A stretch of DNA of 64,000 bases from QHXQ01 sp045807745 (GTDB lineage Bacteria; Acidobacteriota; Blastocatellia; Pyrinomonadales; Pyrinomonadaceae), in the NCBI GenBank assembly GCA_045807745.1, contig JBJMGT010000030.1, positions 145,002 through 209,001 on the forward strand, read 5' to 3'. This document shows positions 49,579-58,107 of this stretch, piece by piece. The notes under the pieces were generated by a model. That model was not told the DNA's origin. It ran no database searches and saw only the letters and a list, made by a program, of their open reading frames with translations. How positions within the stretch are numbered: the stretch's first letter is position 1; each line of letters starts with the position of its first letter. The position numbers and the translations under genes are program-made.

Positions 49579-52323
49579 TTGTCTATCCGATCAATCCTGC
49601 GCACAGCCTGTTGTATGGCGCTCATCGCTTACGCCGCCAGCCCTCTGCGCGCGCAGGCTGTCGTGCCCAGCGTGCCGAAGTTTGCGCTGCGCAAGAGCGG
49701 GCTGGAACTGGAACGCGCGCCGCGCGTGGGCGCGTTCTACGACGTGACGGGGCGGCGCGCCGCCGCCTTCGGTTACGAGCATAAGGGCTTGGAAGCGTGG
49801 GTCTATCCGATGAAGCTGCTCGACGGGTTCGAGCTATCGTTTCGCTTGGCCGGCTACCCGCTCGACATCAGCGGTGCGGACACGCTTGCGCGCATCAACA
49901 CGCGCCCCGAAGCCACGACCTTCACCTATACGCACGCCGCCTTTACTGTCCGTCAAACAATCTTCGCGCCCATTGACGAACCGGGGCTGATCATGCTGCT
50001 CGATGTTGAGAGCGTGTTGCCAATGACCATCGCGGTCTCGTTCCGCCCGCGCCTGCGTCTGTCTTGGCCCGCCGGGCTGATGACCGGCAATCTCCGTTGG
50101 GACGAGCAGACGCATGCGTATTTCATCACAGAAGAGACCAAGCGGTTCGTCGGCGTGGTTGGTTCGCCTGCGGCGCGCGACGTGTCCGTCATGCCTTATC
50201 AGGAAGAGCCGCGCGATCTGCCCGCGCGCTTCCTGCTCGATGCGAATCCGGCACCGGCACAACGACAGTTCATCCCTATCGTCATCGCGGGCAGCAGCGA
50301 AGGGCGCGACAAAGCGAAAGCTGTTTATGAACACTTGCTCGGCTCAATCCCCGTGCTCTACGAGCAGACGGTCGCGCACTACGAGCAACTGCAAACACGG
50401 ACGGTGAGCATCAAGACGCCGGATGCGCATCTGAACGAAGCCTATGCGTGGGCGAAGGTCGGCGTGGACAAAGGCGTGGTGACGAATCCGACGCTGGGCA
50501 CAGGGTTAGTCGCCGGTTACCGCACGTCGGGCGAGTCAGAGCGGCCCGGCTTCGCCTGGTTCTTCGGGCGCGACGCACTGTGGACGAGCTTTGCGCTCAA
50601 CTCAGACGGCGACTTTGCGACGACGCGCACCGCGCTTGAGTTTCTCAAAAAGTTCCAACGCGCCGACGGTAAAATCCCGCACGAGATTTCCCAGTCCGCC
50701 GCGCTCATCCCGTGGTTTACCGACTACGAGTATCCGTGGGCGAGCGCCGACGCCACACCGCTCTACGTCATCGCGCACGCTGACTATTACAACGCGACCG
50801 GTGACCGCGAGTTCCTCAAACAGAATTGGGCCTCAATCGTCAAAGCATATAATTTTACGGCGGCGACCGATACAGACAACAACGGCCTCGTCGAGAATAC
50901 AAAGTTCGGCCACGGTTGGGTCGAAGGCGGCGGCCTCTATCCGCCGCACGAAGAGATTTACATGCAGGGCTTGTGGCTCGCGGCCTCGCGCGAACTCGCC
51001 AACCTCGCAGACCTGTTAGGTGATAAAGAGATTGGGACGCGCGCGCGCACACAGTTGGAACGGACGAAAGCGGCCATGGAGCAGACCTATTGGTTGCCGG
51101 CGCGCGGCCTCTATGCGTTTGCCACCAAGCTCCCGGCGCAAGAGCCGGAAAAGGCCGACCCCGGCCCTAATCGCGAACGGCGGCAGGCGCGCATGAATGA
51201 ATTGAAAGCGGCGCGCCTCTACGACGAGGATACTGTCCTGCCCGCCGTCCCGCTCTGGTTTAAGACGATGCCGGACGAGCGCGCGCACAGCGAGATCGAA
51301 CATCTCGGCAGCGCGCAGATCGCCACCGACTGGGGCGCGCGCATTATCTCGAACGAAAGCCGGCTCTACGATCCGCTCTCGTACCACTACGGCTCGGTCT
51401 GGCCGCTCTTCACCGGTTGGGCGAGCATGGCAGCATACAATTACTACCGCCCGCACATCGGCTATCAGGCGTTGATGGCCAACGCGCAACTCTTCGACCA
51501 GAACGATCAAGGCTTCGTGACCGAGTTATTGTCGGGCGACTTCAACGCGCCGTTCGGTCGTTCGTCACATCATCAAATCTGGTCTGAAGCGATGATCATC
51601 ACGCCGCTCGTGCGCGGGCTGCTTGGGCTTTCATGGCAAGACGGCGGGCGCGTGCTCCGCTTCACGCCGCAATTGCCGGCGCACTGGAACGAGGTTGAGA
51701 TCAACAACATCGCGGCGGGCACGAGCGGGCGCGCTTACGATCTGCGGCTCACGCGCGGGCGCGGCTTGACGCGCATCACATTGCGTCCGCGCACACCGCC
51801 CGCCCCGCAGCCTGCGTCGGCGGCGACGCTCCCGCAACAGTTGATCGTCACACTGCCGTTGCCGCTCGACGCCCAATGGCGCGGGAGCGAGGGCGGGCAC
51901 GCGCGGGCCAGCCTCCTGTTGAACTATGGCGTCGCGCGCCCCACGGCCGATACGCAGTTGGTTGAAGTTAGAACCAACATCGAGTCCGACGGCGCTGACC
52001 TAACCATACGCTACGACGAAGGCACGGATGTCTACGTCGAGCCGCAGCCGTTACGCGCGGGCGCAACTAACATGGGCTTGCGCCTGCTACGCGCGCACGC
52101 TGATGAGTCGGCGCTCCATCTTTCGCTTGAAGGTTTAGCTGGTCGCACCTACGTGCTCGGTGTGCGCACGAGGAAAAACTTGGGGGCGACGAGTGGTGTG
52201 CAAATACGACAAGCAACAACGGGCGACGCGCATCTGTCAGTCACGTTCGACGGCCCGCCCGGCGAATACGTGCGCAGAGAATTGACGATACCGTTGCGCC
52301 GCAACTCTGCGCGCCGAACCTAA
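49579..52323 (+). CDS. Secreted six-hairpin glycosidase, amylo-alpha-1,6-glucosidase-like
   Basis: A 914-residue protein with a signal peptide ending near residue 25 (PLRAQA). The TTG start at 49579 has AAGGGAG 5 nt upstream; the next ATG is 12 codons inside the signal peptide. Residues about 270-690 form an (alpha/alpha)6 toroid: GESERPGFAWFFGRDALWTS, QRADGKIPHEISQS, DTDNNGLVENTKFGHGWVEGG and EIYMQGLWLAASRELANLA. The Asp in FFGRDALW and the Glu in WVEGGG are candidate catalytic acids. The N- and C-terminal parts are beta-rich. It belongs near glucoamylase / glycogen-debranching C-terminal domains; the true substrate is open. Confidence 0.85.
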   Translation: MSIRSILRTACCMALIAYAASPLRAQAVVPSVPKFALRKSGLELERAPRVGAFYDVTGRRAAAFGYEHKGLEAWVYPMKLLDGFELSFRLAGYPLDISGADTLARINTRPEATTFTYTHAAFTVRQTIFAPIDEPGLIMLLDVESVLPMTIAVSFRPRLRLSWPAGLMTGNLRWDEQTHAYFITEETKRFVGVVGSPAARDVSVMPYQEEPRDLPARFLLDANPAPAQRQFIPIVIAGSSEGRDKAKAVYEHLLGSIPVLYEQTVAHYEQLQTRTVSIKTPDAHLNEAYAWAKVGVDKGVVTNPTLGTGLVAGYRTSGESERPGFAWFFGRDALWTSFALNSDGDFATTRTALEFLKKFQRADGKIPHEISQSAALIPWFTDYEYPWASADATPLYVIAHADYYNATGDREFLKQNWASIVKAYNFTAATDTDNNGLVENTKFGHGWVEGGGLYPPHEEIYMQGLWLAASRELANLADLLGDKEIGTRARTQLERTKAAMEQTYWLPARGLYAFATKLPAQEPEKADPGPNRERRQARMNELKAARLYDEDTVLPAVPLWFKTMPDERAHSEIEHLGSAQIATDWGARIISNESRLYDPLSYHYGSVWPLFTGWASMAAYNYYRPHIGYQALMANAQLFDQNDQGFVTELLSGDFNAPFGRSSHHQIWSEAMIITPLVRGLLGLSWQDGGRVLRFTPQLPAHWNEVEINNIAAGTSGRAYDLRLTRGRGLTRITLRPRTPPAPQPASAATLPQQLIVTLPLPLDAQWRGSEGGHARASLLLNYGVARPTADTQLVEVRTNIESDGADLTIRYDEGTDVYVEPQPLRAGATNMGLRLLRAHADESALHLSLEGLAGRTYVLGVRTRKNLGATSGVQIRQATTGDAHLSVTFDGPPGEYVRRELTIPLRRNSARRT

Positions 52324-52367
52324 CGAGCGGCTTATTGCGTTTAAGGACGCACGGGTAGTTAAGCGGC

Positions 52368-52607
52368 ATGAACGAAGACTTTGAGATTATCAGTGGCCTC
52401 GAAGAGATTGAAATAATCGCTGTCGGCCGCCGAATACGCGAACTGGCTCGCCTGCGTAAAGCGTTCGGGGCAGGGCGTTGGCGCAAGCTCAAAGGCGTTG
52501 CTACTGTCCGTTTGGAAGATGGTACAATCCACCGGGTCGAGTTGCACTGGTACGAAGCGCATGGTATCGGACGTAAGAAATTAAAGATTAAAGCATATCT
52601 CGACTGA
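52368..52607 (+). CDS. Small conserved hypothetical protein
   Basis: A 79-residue protein with an acidic N-terminus (MNEDFEIISGLEEIEIIA) and a basic middle (RRIRELARLRKAFGAGRWRK), ending in a beta-rich part with HWYEAHGIG and KKLKIKAYL. Similar small proteins occur in cyanobacteria and other phyla next to a partner like the following gene. No function is known. The next gene starts 5 nt after its stop. Confidence 0.75.
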   Translation: MNEDFEIISGLEEIEIIAVGRRIRELARLRKAFGAGRWRKLKGVATVRLEDGTIHRVELHWYEAHGIGRKKLKIKAYLD

Positions 52608-52612
52608 GCACT

Positions 52613-52852
52613 ATGACAAATCGGCCGACTAACTCATATGTGTTATGTATTGATGACGGTGGCTATCCCGAATCGCTTGAAGTCCGCAAAGTTTATGCCG
52701 TCCTGCCGGACGACCGCGCCGCCGCCAACAATTACATCCGCGTCGTTGACGAAACCGGCGAGGATTATCTCTATCCGGCCAAGTATTTCGTGCCCATCCA
52801 AGTCCCGCCGAAAGCCGCCAAAATACTCCAACCCGAATTGAAGCGGGCCTGA
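52613..52852 (+). CDS. Small conserved hypothetical protein, partner of the preceding gene
   Basis: A 79-residue beta-rich protein (VLCIDDGGYPESLEVRKVY, NYIRVVDETGEDYLYP, YFVPIQVPP). The VDETGEDYLYP motif is typical of a family of short proteins encoded beside the preceding type. Two tightly spaced small genes resemble a toxin-antitoxin layout, but no toxin fold is recognised, so the function is left open. Confidence 0.75.
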   Translation: MTNRPTNSYVLCIDDGGYPESLEVRKVYAVLPDDRAAANNYIRVVDETGEDYLYPAKYFVPIQVPPKAAKILQPELKRA

Positions 52853-52941
52853 CCTTCTAAGCTATAAACTCAATTCGTTTAGCGCCTGCCGAAGCCGCAT
52901 GCAGGCGAGCATAGCGACCTATTCTAAAAACTCCCAAATGA

Positions 52942-52974
52942 AAGTCGTCGCCCTTTCAGACCGGGCGACGACTT
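52942..52974. terminator. Bidirectional terminator before sdhB 3' end
   Basis: 52942-52953 and 52963-52974 are a perfect 12-bp inverted repeat (AAGTCGTCGCCC / GGGCGACGACTT) with a 9-nt loop, between the convergent small-gene pair and the sdh operon. Confidence 0.75.
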
Positions 52975-52995
52975 GGTTATAAGCGACGAGACGGT

Positions 52996-53787
52996 TTAGC
53001 GTTTGAGCCAACCGAACAGGCCGTGAATGATCGTCTCGCGGTTCTCTTCGTAGATGGCTTTCGTCAGCGGAATGGACATCGGGCAGGCGCGGACGCAGTT
53101 CTGCGCGTTGCCGCAGTTGGTGATGCCGTCCTTGCCCATGATGCCTTCGAGGCGTTCGTCGCGCGTCATCTGCCCTGACGGGTGCATGTTCATCAGGCGC
53201 ACCTGCGCGATGGCCTGCGGGCCGATGTAGTTGTCGTCGCCGTACTGCGGGCAGGCTTCGAGACAGCAGCCGCAGGTCATGCAGCGCGAATAGGCGTAAC
53301 GCTCTGCCACTTCGTCGGGCGACATGCGGGGGCCGGGACCGAGATCGTGTGAGCCGTCTAACTCGATCCAGGCGTGGACGCGCTTCAAGTGGTCGAACAT
53401 CTGCGAGCGATCCACGACCAGATCGCGCACGTTCGGAAACTTCGTCATCGGCTCAAGCGTGATCGGTTGGTCGAGTTGATCGACTAAGGCCGAGCACGAT
53501 TGCCGTGCGCGCCCGTTAATTACCATCGTGCAGATGCCGCAGACCTGTTCGAGACAGTTCATCTCCCAGACGATGGGCGTGGTGCGCGTGCCGTCTTTCG
53601 TGACCGGGTTTTTGCGTATCTCCATCAGGCACGAGATGATGTTCAGGTTCGGGCGATAGGGGATGCGAAACTCTTCCCAGCGCACGGGCGCGTCCGGGTT
53701 CTCGCGCCGCTTGATGCGCAGTTCGACAAACTCCGACGGCGTGCGCCGCTTCTTATCGTTCGCGTGACCGTTCTTGTTCGCGCTCAT
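52996..53787 (-). CDS. sdhB: Succinate dehydrogenase/fumarate reductase iron-sulfur subunit
   Basis: A 263-residue protein carrying electrons from the flavoprotein to quinone. The N-terminal ferredoxin domain has CLEQVCGICTMVINGRARQSC for the [2Fe-2S] cluster. The C-terminal domain has CMTCGCCLEACPQY for [4Fe-4S] and CGNAQNCVRACP for the [3Fe-4S] side. The N-terminal 15 residues are polar and not conserved. Its start overlaps the sdhA stop by 4 bp. Confidence 0.96.
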   Translation of the reverse strand: MSANKNGHANDKKRRTPSEFVELRIKRRENPDAPVRWEEFRIPYRPNLNIISCLMEIRKNPVTKDGTRTTPIVWEMNCLEQVCGICTMVINGRARQSCSALVDQLDQPITLEPMTKFPNVRDLVVDRSQMFDHLKRVHAWIELDGSHDLGPGPRMSPDEVAERYAYSRCMTCGCCLEACPQYGDDNYIGPQAIAQVRLMNMHPSGQMTRDERLEGIMGKDGITNCGNAQNCVRACPMSIPLTKAIYEENRETIIHGLFGWLKR

Positions 53788-55808
53788 AGCTTGTCCGACT
53801 TGCCCCCTGCGTCTTCAATCGACTTGTCCTGCTGCGCCCTGGTCGCTGCCTCGCCGTGATCCACGTCGCGCACCTGCTCTTTGTCCTGTCCCCACACGGC
53901 CGGCCCTGTGAGGTCACGCGGCTTCTGCTCAGAACCTTCGGCTGGCACTTGCGGCGCACCATCTTTCTGCGGCAGCCCCGACACTTGCGCGCCCGCTGCT
54001 GCGGCTTCCGTCTTCTTCTGCTCCGTACCCTTACTGTAATCGCGCTTGCGTGGCTCGATCAGCCCAACGTCAACCGCTTCCCAAGAGAAGACCGGCCCTT
54101 CGCCGGAGAACTCGGCGATAGTCGTCTTCATAAACTGCGCGTCGTCGCGGTTCGGATAATCCGGCTTATAGTGTGCGCCGCGCGACTCGTTGCGGTTGAG
54201 TGCGCCGAGCGTGATGACGCGCGCGAGTTGCAGCATGTTGTAGAGTTGGCGGGCATGTGGCAGGGCGTGCGTGGCCCACATGTTCGAGTCGTTGATCGAG
54301 ATGTGATTATAACGATCAATTAACTCAAGCAGCTTCTGGTCGGTCGCTTGCAAGCGGTCGTTGTAGCGCACGACCGTCACGTTGTCCGTCATCCACTTGC
54401 CCATCTCTTCGTGGATGACATATTGATTCTCGCCGCCGGACTGCTTCAACAGCCGATCATTGATCTCCTGTTGCCGCTTCAATTCCTGATCGTACACACG
54501 CGAGCCGTCCGCGCCGTTGCGCTGCAAGTTCTTCGCATACTCAATCGCGGCGGGCGCGGCGATGAAGCCGCCATAGACGCAACTGACGAGCGAGTTTGCG
54601 CCCAAGCGGTTCGCCCCGTGGATCGAATAATCGCACTCGCCGGCCGCGAGCAGACCCGGAATGTTGGTGCGCTGATCGTAATCAACCCACAACCCGCCCA
54701 TCGAATAGTGGACGCCGGGGAAGATGCGCATGGGCACGTGGCGCGGGTCGTCGCCGACGAACATCTCGTAGATTTCAAGGATCGCGCCGAGTTTGCGATC
54801 AAGCGTCTCGGCCGGGATGTGCGTCAGATCGAGATAGACCTGATTCTCGCCACCCACACCATAGCCGTCGAGACAGACTTGAAAGATTTCGCGCGTTGCG
54901 ATGTCGCGCGGGACGAGGTTGCCGTAAGCCGGATACTTCTCTTCAAGAAAATACCAACGCTCGCTCTCAGGAATCGATGAAGGGCCGCGCTTATCGCCTT
55001 GTGTCTTCGGCACCCACACGCGCCCGCCCTCGCCGCGCGCCGACTCGGACATCAAGCGCAGTTTATCTTCGCCGGGGATCGAAGTCGGGTGAACTTGGAT
55101 AAACTCGCCGTTCGCATAGCGCGCGCCCTGTTGGTAGCAGGCGGAGACGGCGCTGCCCGTGCAGACCATCGAGTTAGTTGATTTGCCGAAGATGAGACCG
55201 GGGCCGCCCGTCGCGATGAGCACAGCGTCGGCGGGAAAAGCTTTCAACTCAAGCGTCGCCCGCTCCATCGCGACGAGACCACGACACACGCCGTGATCGT
55301 CGAGGATGAGCGACATCATCTCCCAATGTTCATACTTCTTGACCTGCCCGCTGACCTCGTAGCGCCGCACCTGTTCATCTAGTGCATACAACAACTGTTG
55401 GCCGGTCGATGCGCCCGCGAACGCCGTGCGGTGATGGAGCGTGCCGCCGAAGCGCCTGAAGTCGAGCAAGCCTTCCTTCGTGCGCGAGAAGGGCACACCC
55501 ATGCGGTCGAAGAGATAGATGATCGACGGGGCCATCTCGCACATCGCCTTGACGGGCGGTTGATTGGCGAGGAAGTCGCCGCCGTACACCGTGTCGTCAA
55601 AGTGCTTCCAAGGCGAATCGCCCTCGCCCTTCGTATTGACCGCGCCGTTGATCCCGCCCTGCGCGCAGACCGAGTGCGAGCGTTTGACGGGCACGACCGA
55701 GAAGAGGTCAACCGAGTGACCCGCTTCGGCCAATTTCATCGCCGCCGCCAAACCCGCCAAGCCCCCGCCGACGATTGCGAACTTCATCTCTTTACCCGGT
55801 GTCGCCAT
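53784..55808 (-). CDS. sdhA: Succinate dehydrogenase/fumarate reductase flavoprotein subunit
   Basis: A 674-residue FAD protein oxidising succinate. KFAIVGGGLAGLAAAMKLA binds the ADP part of FAD. His45 in RSHSVCAQGGINGA is the covalent FAD attachment residue. HPTSIPG and SARGEGGRVWVP surround the active site, and LLAAGECDYSIHGANRLGANSL closes the FAD domain. After about residue 590 comes a hydrophilic tail of about 80 residues rich in Glu, Lys, Gln and Ala that is not part of the normal subunit. It lies between the retropepsin-like gene and sdhB in one operon. Confidence 0.96.
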   Translation of the reverse strand: MATPGKEMKFAIVGGGLAGLAAAMKLAEAGHSVDLFSVVPVKRSHSVCAQGGINGAVNTKGEGDSPWKHFDDTVYGGDFLANQPPVKAMCEMAPSIIYLFDRMGVPFSRTKEGLLDFRRFGGTLHHRTAFAGASTGQQLLYALDEQVRRYEVSGQVKKYEHWEMMSLILDDHGVCRGLVAMERATLELKAFPADAVLIATGGPGLIFGKSTNSMVCTGSAVSACYQQGARYANGEFIQVHPTSIPGEDKLRLMSESARGEGGRVWVPKTQGDKRGPSSIPESERWYFLEEKYPAYGNLVPRDIATREIFQVCLDGYGVGGENQVYLDLTHIPAETLDRKLGAILEIYEMFVGDDPRHVPMRIFPGVHYSMGGLWVDYDQRTNIPGLLAAGECDYSIHGANRLGANSLVSCVYGGFIAAPAAIEYAKNLQRNGADGSRVYDQELKRQQEINDRLLKQSGGENQYVIHEEMGKWMTDNVTVVRYNDRLQATDQKLLELIDRYNHISINDSNMWATHALPHARQLYNMLQLARVITLGALNRNESRGAHYKPDYPNRDDAQFMKTTIAEFSGEGPVFSWEAVDVGLIEPRKRDYSKGTEQKKTEAAAAGAQVSGLPQKDGAPQVPAEGSEQKPRDLTGPAVWGQDKEQVRDVDHGEAATRAQQDKSIEDAGGKSDKL

Positions 55809-55823
55809 CTATGCAACTTCCTC

Positions 55824-56237
55824 TCACTTAACCTTCGTCACTGGTTGATCGGGATGCGCCGGATTTGGCACGAGTTTCTGAGTAGCACAGTCAACGAGCA
55901 AGTCCAGTTTCTCTAACACTGTCTGTCCGACCAACACCTCATCACCCAAGACCAGCGCCTCTTCCATCGTGTCCCGCCCGAAGATGTTGAAGAGCACCGC
56001 TTCGGTGACGCCGACAGTCTCTTTGCGTCCGTCAGCGAACTCCGCCACCCGCTGCCCGCGTATGGCTAGCCCCAATCGTTCCACCACCTGCGCCGGCAAA
56101 ACACAGCGCACAGCACCAGTGTCAACCATCGCGTCAGCTTCGTACTGTCGAATCTGCGCAGCGTCGATTTGCCCACGCCGTGCGAGCGCTTCATCAATCG
56201 CATTGATGAGCAATGTTTTGATTCTGACTTCGCCCAT
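55824..56237 (-). CDS. Retropepsin-like clan AA aspartic protease
   Basis: A 137-residue protein. ADAMVDTGAVRCVLP contains the DTG catalytic triad and flap-like context of single-domain retropepsin-type proteases. GRDTMEEALVLGDEVLVGQTVLEKLDLLVD matches the conserved C-terminal half seen in bacterial clan AA proteins, which would dimerise to form one active site. It begins 1 nt after the sdhC stop and ends 15 nt before sdhA, so it is embedded in the operon. It is not a known succinate dehydrogenase component; maturation or turnover of the complex is possible but unsupported. Confidence 0.85.
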   Translation of the reverse strand: MGEVRIKTLLINAIDEALARRGQIDAAQIRQYEADAMVDTGAVRCVLPAQVVERLGLAIRGQRVAEFADGRKETVGVTEAVLFNIFGRDTMEEALVLGDEVLVGQTVLEKLDLLVDCATQKLVPNPAHPDQPVTKVK

Positions 56238-56238
56238 A

Positions 56239-56913
56239 TCAGTAAAGAATCCCGCCCAGCAAACCGCCCTTCCACACGAACGCCAACTCCGCGTTGATGC
56301 CGACCGCGAGCAGGAAGACGCCGAAGGCGATGCAGGCGTAGCCCATGAGGCGCTGGGCGCGCTCGCCGATGACGATGCCCCAGTCCACCGCGAACAGCCA
56401 CAGCCCGTTGGCGAAGTGCCAGACGGTCGCCGTGATGCCGATCATGTAGACGATCAGGATCACGATGTTGCGAAACTCGCCCGCGACGATGTCGTAAGCG
56501 CGAAACGGATTGTCGGCCACCGAAATTTCATTCAAGCCCGGTATTAGCCCGAAGCGGAAGTTGAGCACGTGAAAGGTGATGAAGAAGAAGAGAATGATCC
56601 CTGTCAGGCGCTGGATCGTGTAGAACCAGTTGCGCGGATACGGGTAGTGCAAATTGTTCGGGCGCGCCTCCCACGTGATGACCAGACCGTACACCGCGTG
56701 GTAGATGAGCGGGATGAAGATGCCGCCGATCTCGACGAAGATGATGTACGGGATCGACTGCAACTCCTTCACGGCGTTGTTGAAATCCGCGGCGCCCGTG
56801 AGCGCCTTCGAGTTGGTGTAGAAATGTTCCAGCAGGAAGACGCCGAGCGGGATGATGCCCGACAGTTGGTGTAGTTTCCGCAACAGAAAGGTGCGACTGA
56901 TACGAACAGCCAT
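56239..56913 (-). CDS. sdhC: Succinate dehydrogenase cytochrome b subunit (diheme, SdhC type)
   Basis: A 224-residue membrane anchor with five hydrophobic segments. RTFLLRKLHQLSGIIPLGVF matches the N-terminus of the single-polypeptide diheme cytochrome b558 anchor of Bacillus-type enzymes. Further His residues (LLEHFY, IYHAVYG, TFHVLNF, VWHFANG) are placed as heme ligands. No separate SdhD is present, as expected for this type. The ATG at 56913 follows GGAGGGA. First gene of the operon sdhC, protease, sdhA, sdhB. Confidence 0.94.
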   Translation of the reverse strand: MAVRISRTFLLRKLHQLSGIIPLGVFLLEHFYTNSKALTGAADFNNAVKELQSIPYIIFVEIGGIFIPLIYHAVYGLVITWEARPNNLHYPYPRNWFYTIQRLTGIILFFFITFHVLNFRFGLIPGLNEISVADNPFRAYDIVAGEFRNIVILIVYMIGITATVWHFANGLWLFAVDWGIVIGERAQRLMGYACIAFGVFLLAVGINAELAFVWKGGLLGGILY

Positions 56914-57186
56914 CTCAGGAAAGTCCCTCCTTCGCCAGCGACAGACGACCACGCGGCGGCCGCAATCAGGGCAGGTTCATGCGCTCGACGGCGCAGCAAA
57001 CGTACAGCTTGAAGTGGAACGCCCTGATTATAAGGCGCACGGCCGGAAAAGCAATTGCCGCGCGCTTGGTCTTGTGCCAGCGTCATAAATCATGTCTGCG
57101 CAAATGTCCCACTTTGCATGTCAAGTTTAAGCGCCTGCGCCGCGCAGGTAAAATGAAAAAACTAGCGCGCTGCGCTGCGCGAAACT

Positions 57187-57192
57187 TATAAT
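57187..57192 (+). promoter_or_regulatory. -10 element directly upstream of the LysR start
   Basis: A perfect TATAAT ends 7 nt before the GTG at 57200, which lacks a Shine-Dalgarno sequence. No good -35 hexamer is seen 16-18 nt upstream. This suggests a leaderless transcript. Confidence 0.5.
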
Positions 57193-57199
57193 CGCGCCC

Positions 57200-58096
57200 G
57201 TGCAGATCGAAACACTCAAAATCTTCTGCGACCTCGTGGATATGAAAAGCTTCTCGCGCGCGGCCGAAGCGAACTACGTCACACAGTCGGCCGTCAGCCA
57301 GCAGGTGCGCGGGCTGGAGACGAAATTCAAACGCAGACTGTTGGAGCGCGGGCGCGGACACGGCGAAGAGATCGCGCTCACCAGCTATGGCGAAGCGTTC
57401 TACCAAGAGAGCCGCAACGTGCTGGCCGCTTACACGCGTTTGGAAGAGCGTATGCGTTCGGTCGCTGGCACAGTCGGCGGTACTGTCCACGTGGCGACGG
57501 TCTACAGCATCGGGCTGCACGAGCTACCGCCCATCATCCGGCGTTTCATGGAACTGTACCCGGAGGCGAAGATCGATCTCGAATACAGCCGCACGACCAC
57601 CATCGTGCGCGATGTGCTCGCGGGCACGGTCGAATTGGGCGTGGTAGCTTATCCGAAGAAGAAGAGCGGCTTGAAGATCGTGCCCATGCGCGGCGACCGG
57701 CTCGTGTTGATCTGCCCACCACAGCATCCGCTCGCGAAACAAAAGCAGATCAGCGCGCCCGACCTTGACGGGCTGGACTTTGTGCTGTTCGAGCGCGACA
57801 TCCCGACGCGCCGCGCGACCGACCGCATCCTGCGCGCGCACAACGTCGCGGTGCGCCGCGTGGCCGAGTTCGACAACATCGAGACGATCAAACGCGCGGT
57901 CGAGGTCGGCTTTGGCGTCGCCATCGTGCCGCGCCCGAGCGTCTTGGACGAACAAGCGTCTGGGCAACTCGCCGTCGTCTCCTTAGCCGAACCGGAATGG
58001 ACGCGCACGGTCGGCGTCATCCACCGCCGCGACCGCACGCTCGGCACGGCCGCGCGCAAGTTCATACGACTGCTGACCGAGGCGGGCGATAAGTAA
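57200..58096 (+). CDS. LysR-family transcriptional regulator (CysB-like)
   Basis: A 298-residue regulator. QIETLKIFCDLVDMKSFSRAA, NYVTQSAVSQQVRGLETKF and the following LTSYGEAF make the winged HTH. The co-inducer domain has VHVATVYSIGLHELPP and VELGVVAYPKKKSGLKIVP. Arrangement resembles LysR proteins of the CysB/YeiE group, but the ligand is unknown. It is divergent from the sdh operon across 286 bp and lies upstream of an amidase gene in the same direction. Confidence 0.92.
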   Translation: MQIETLKIFCDLVDMKSFSRAAEANYVTQSAVSQQVRGLETKFKRRLLERGRGHGEEIALTSYGEAFYQESRNVLAAYTRLEERMRSVAGTVGGTVHVATVYSIGLHELPPIIRRFMELYPEAKIDLEYSRTTTIVRDVLAGTVELGVVAYPKKKSGLKIVPMRGDRLVLICPPQHPLAKQKQISAPDLDGLDFVLFERDIPTRRATDRILRAHNVAVRRVAEFDNIETIKRAVEVGFGVAIVPRPSVLDEQASGQLAVVSLAEPEWTRTVGVIHRRDRTLGTAARKFIRLLTEAGDK

Positions 58097-58107
58097 GAGG
58101 TCACGAA

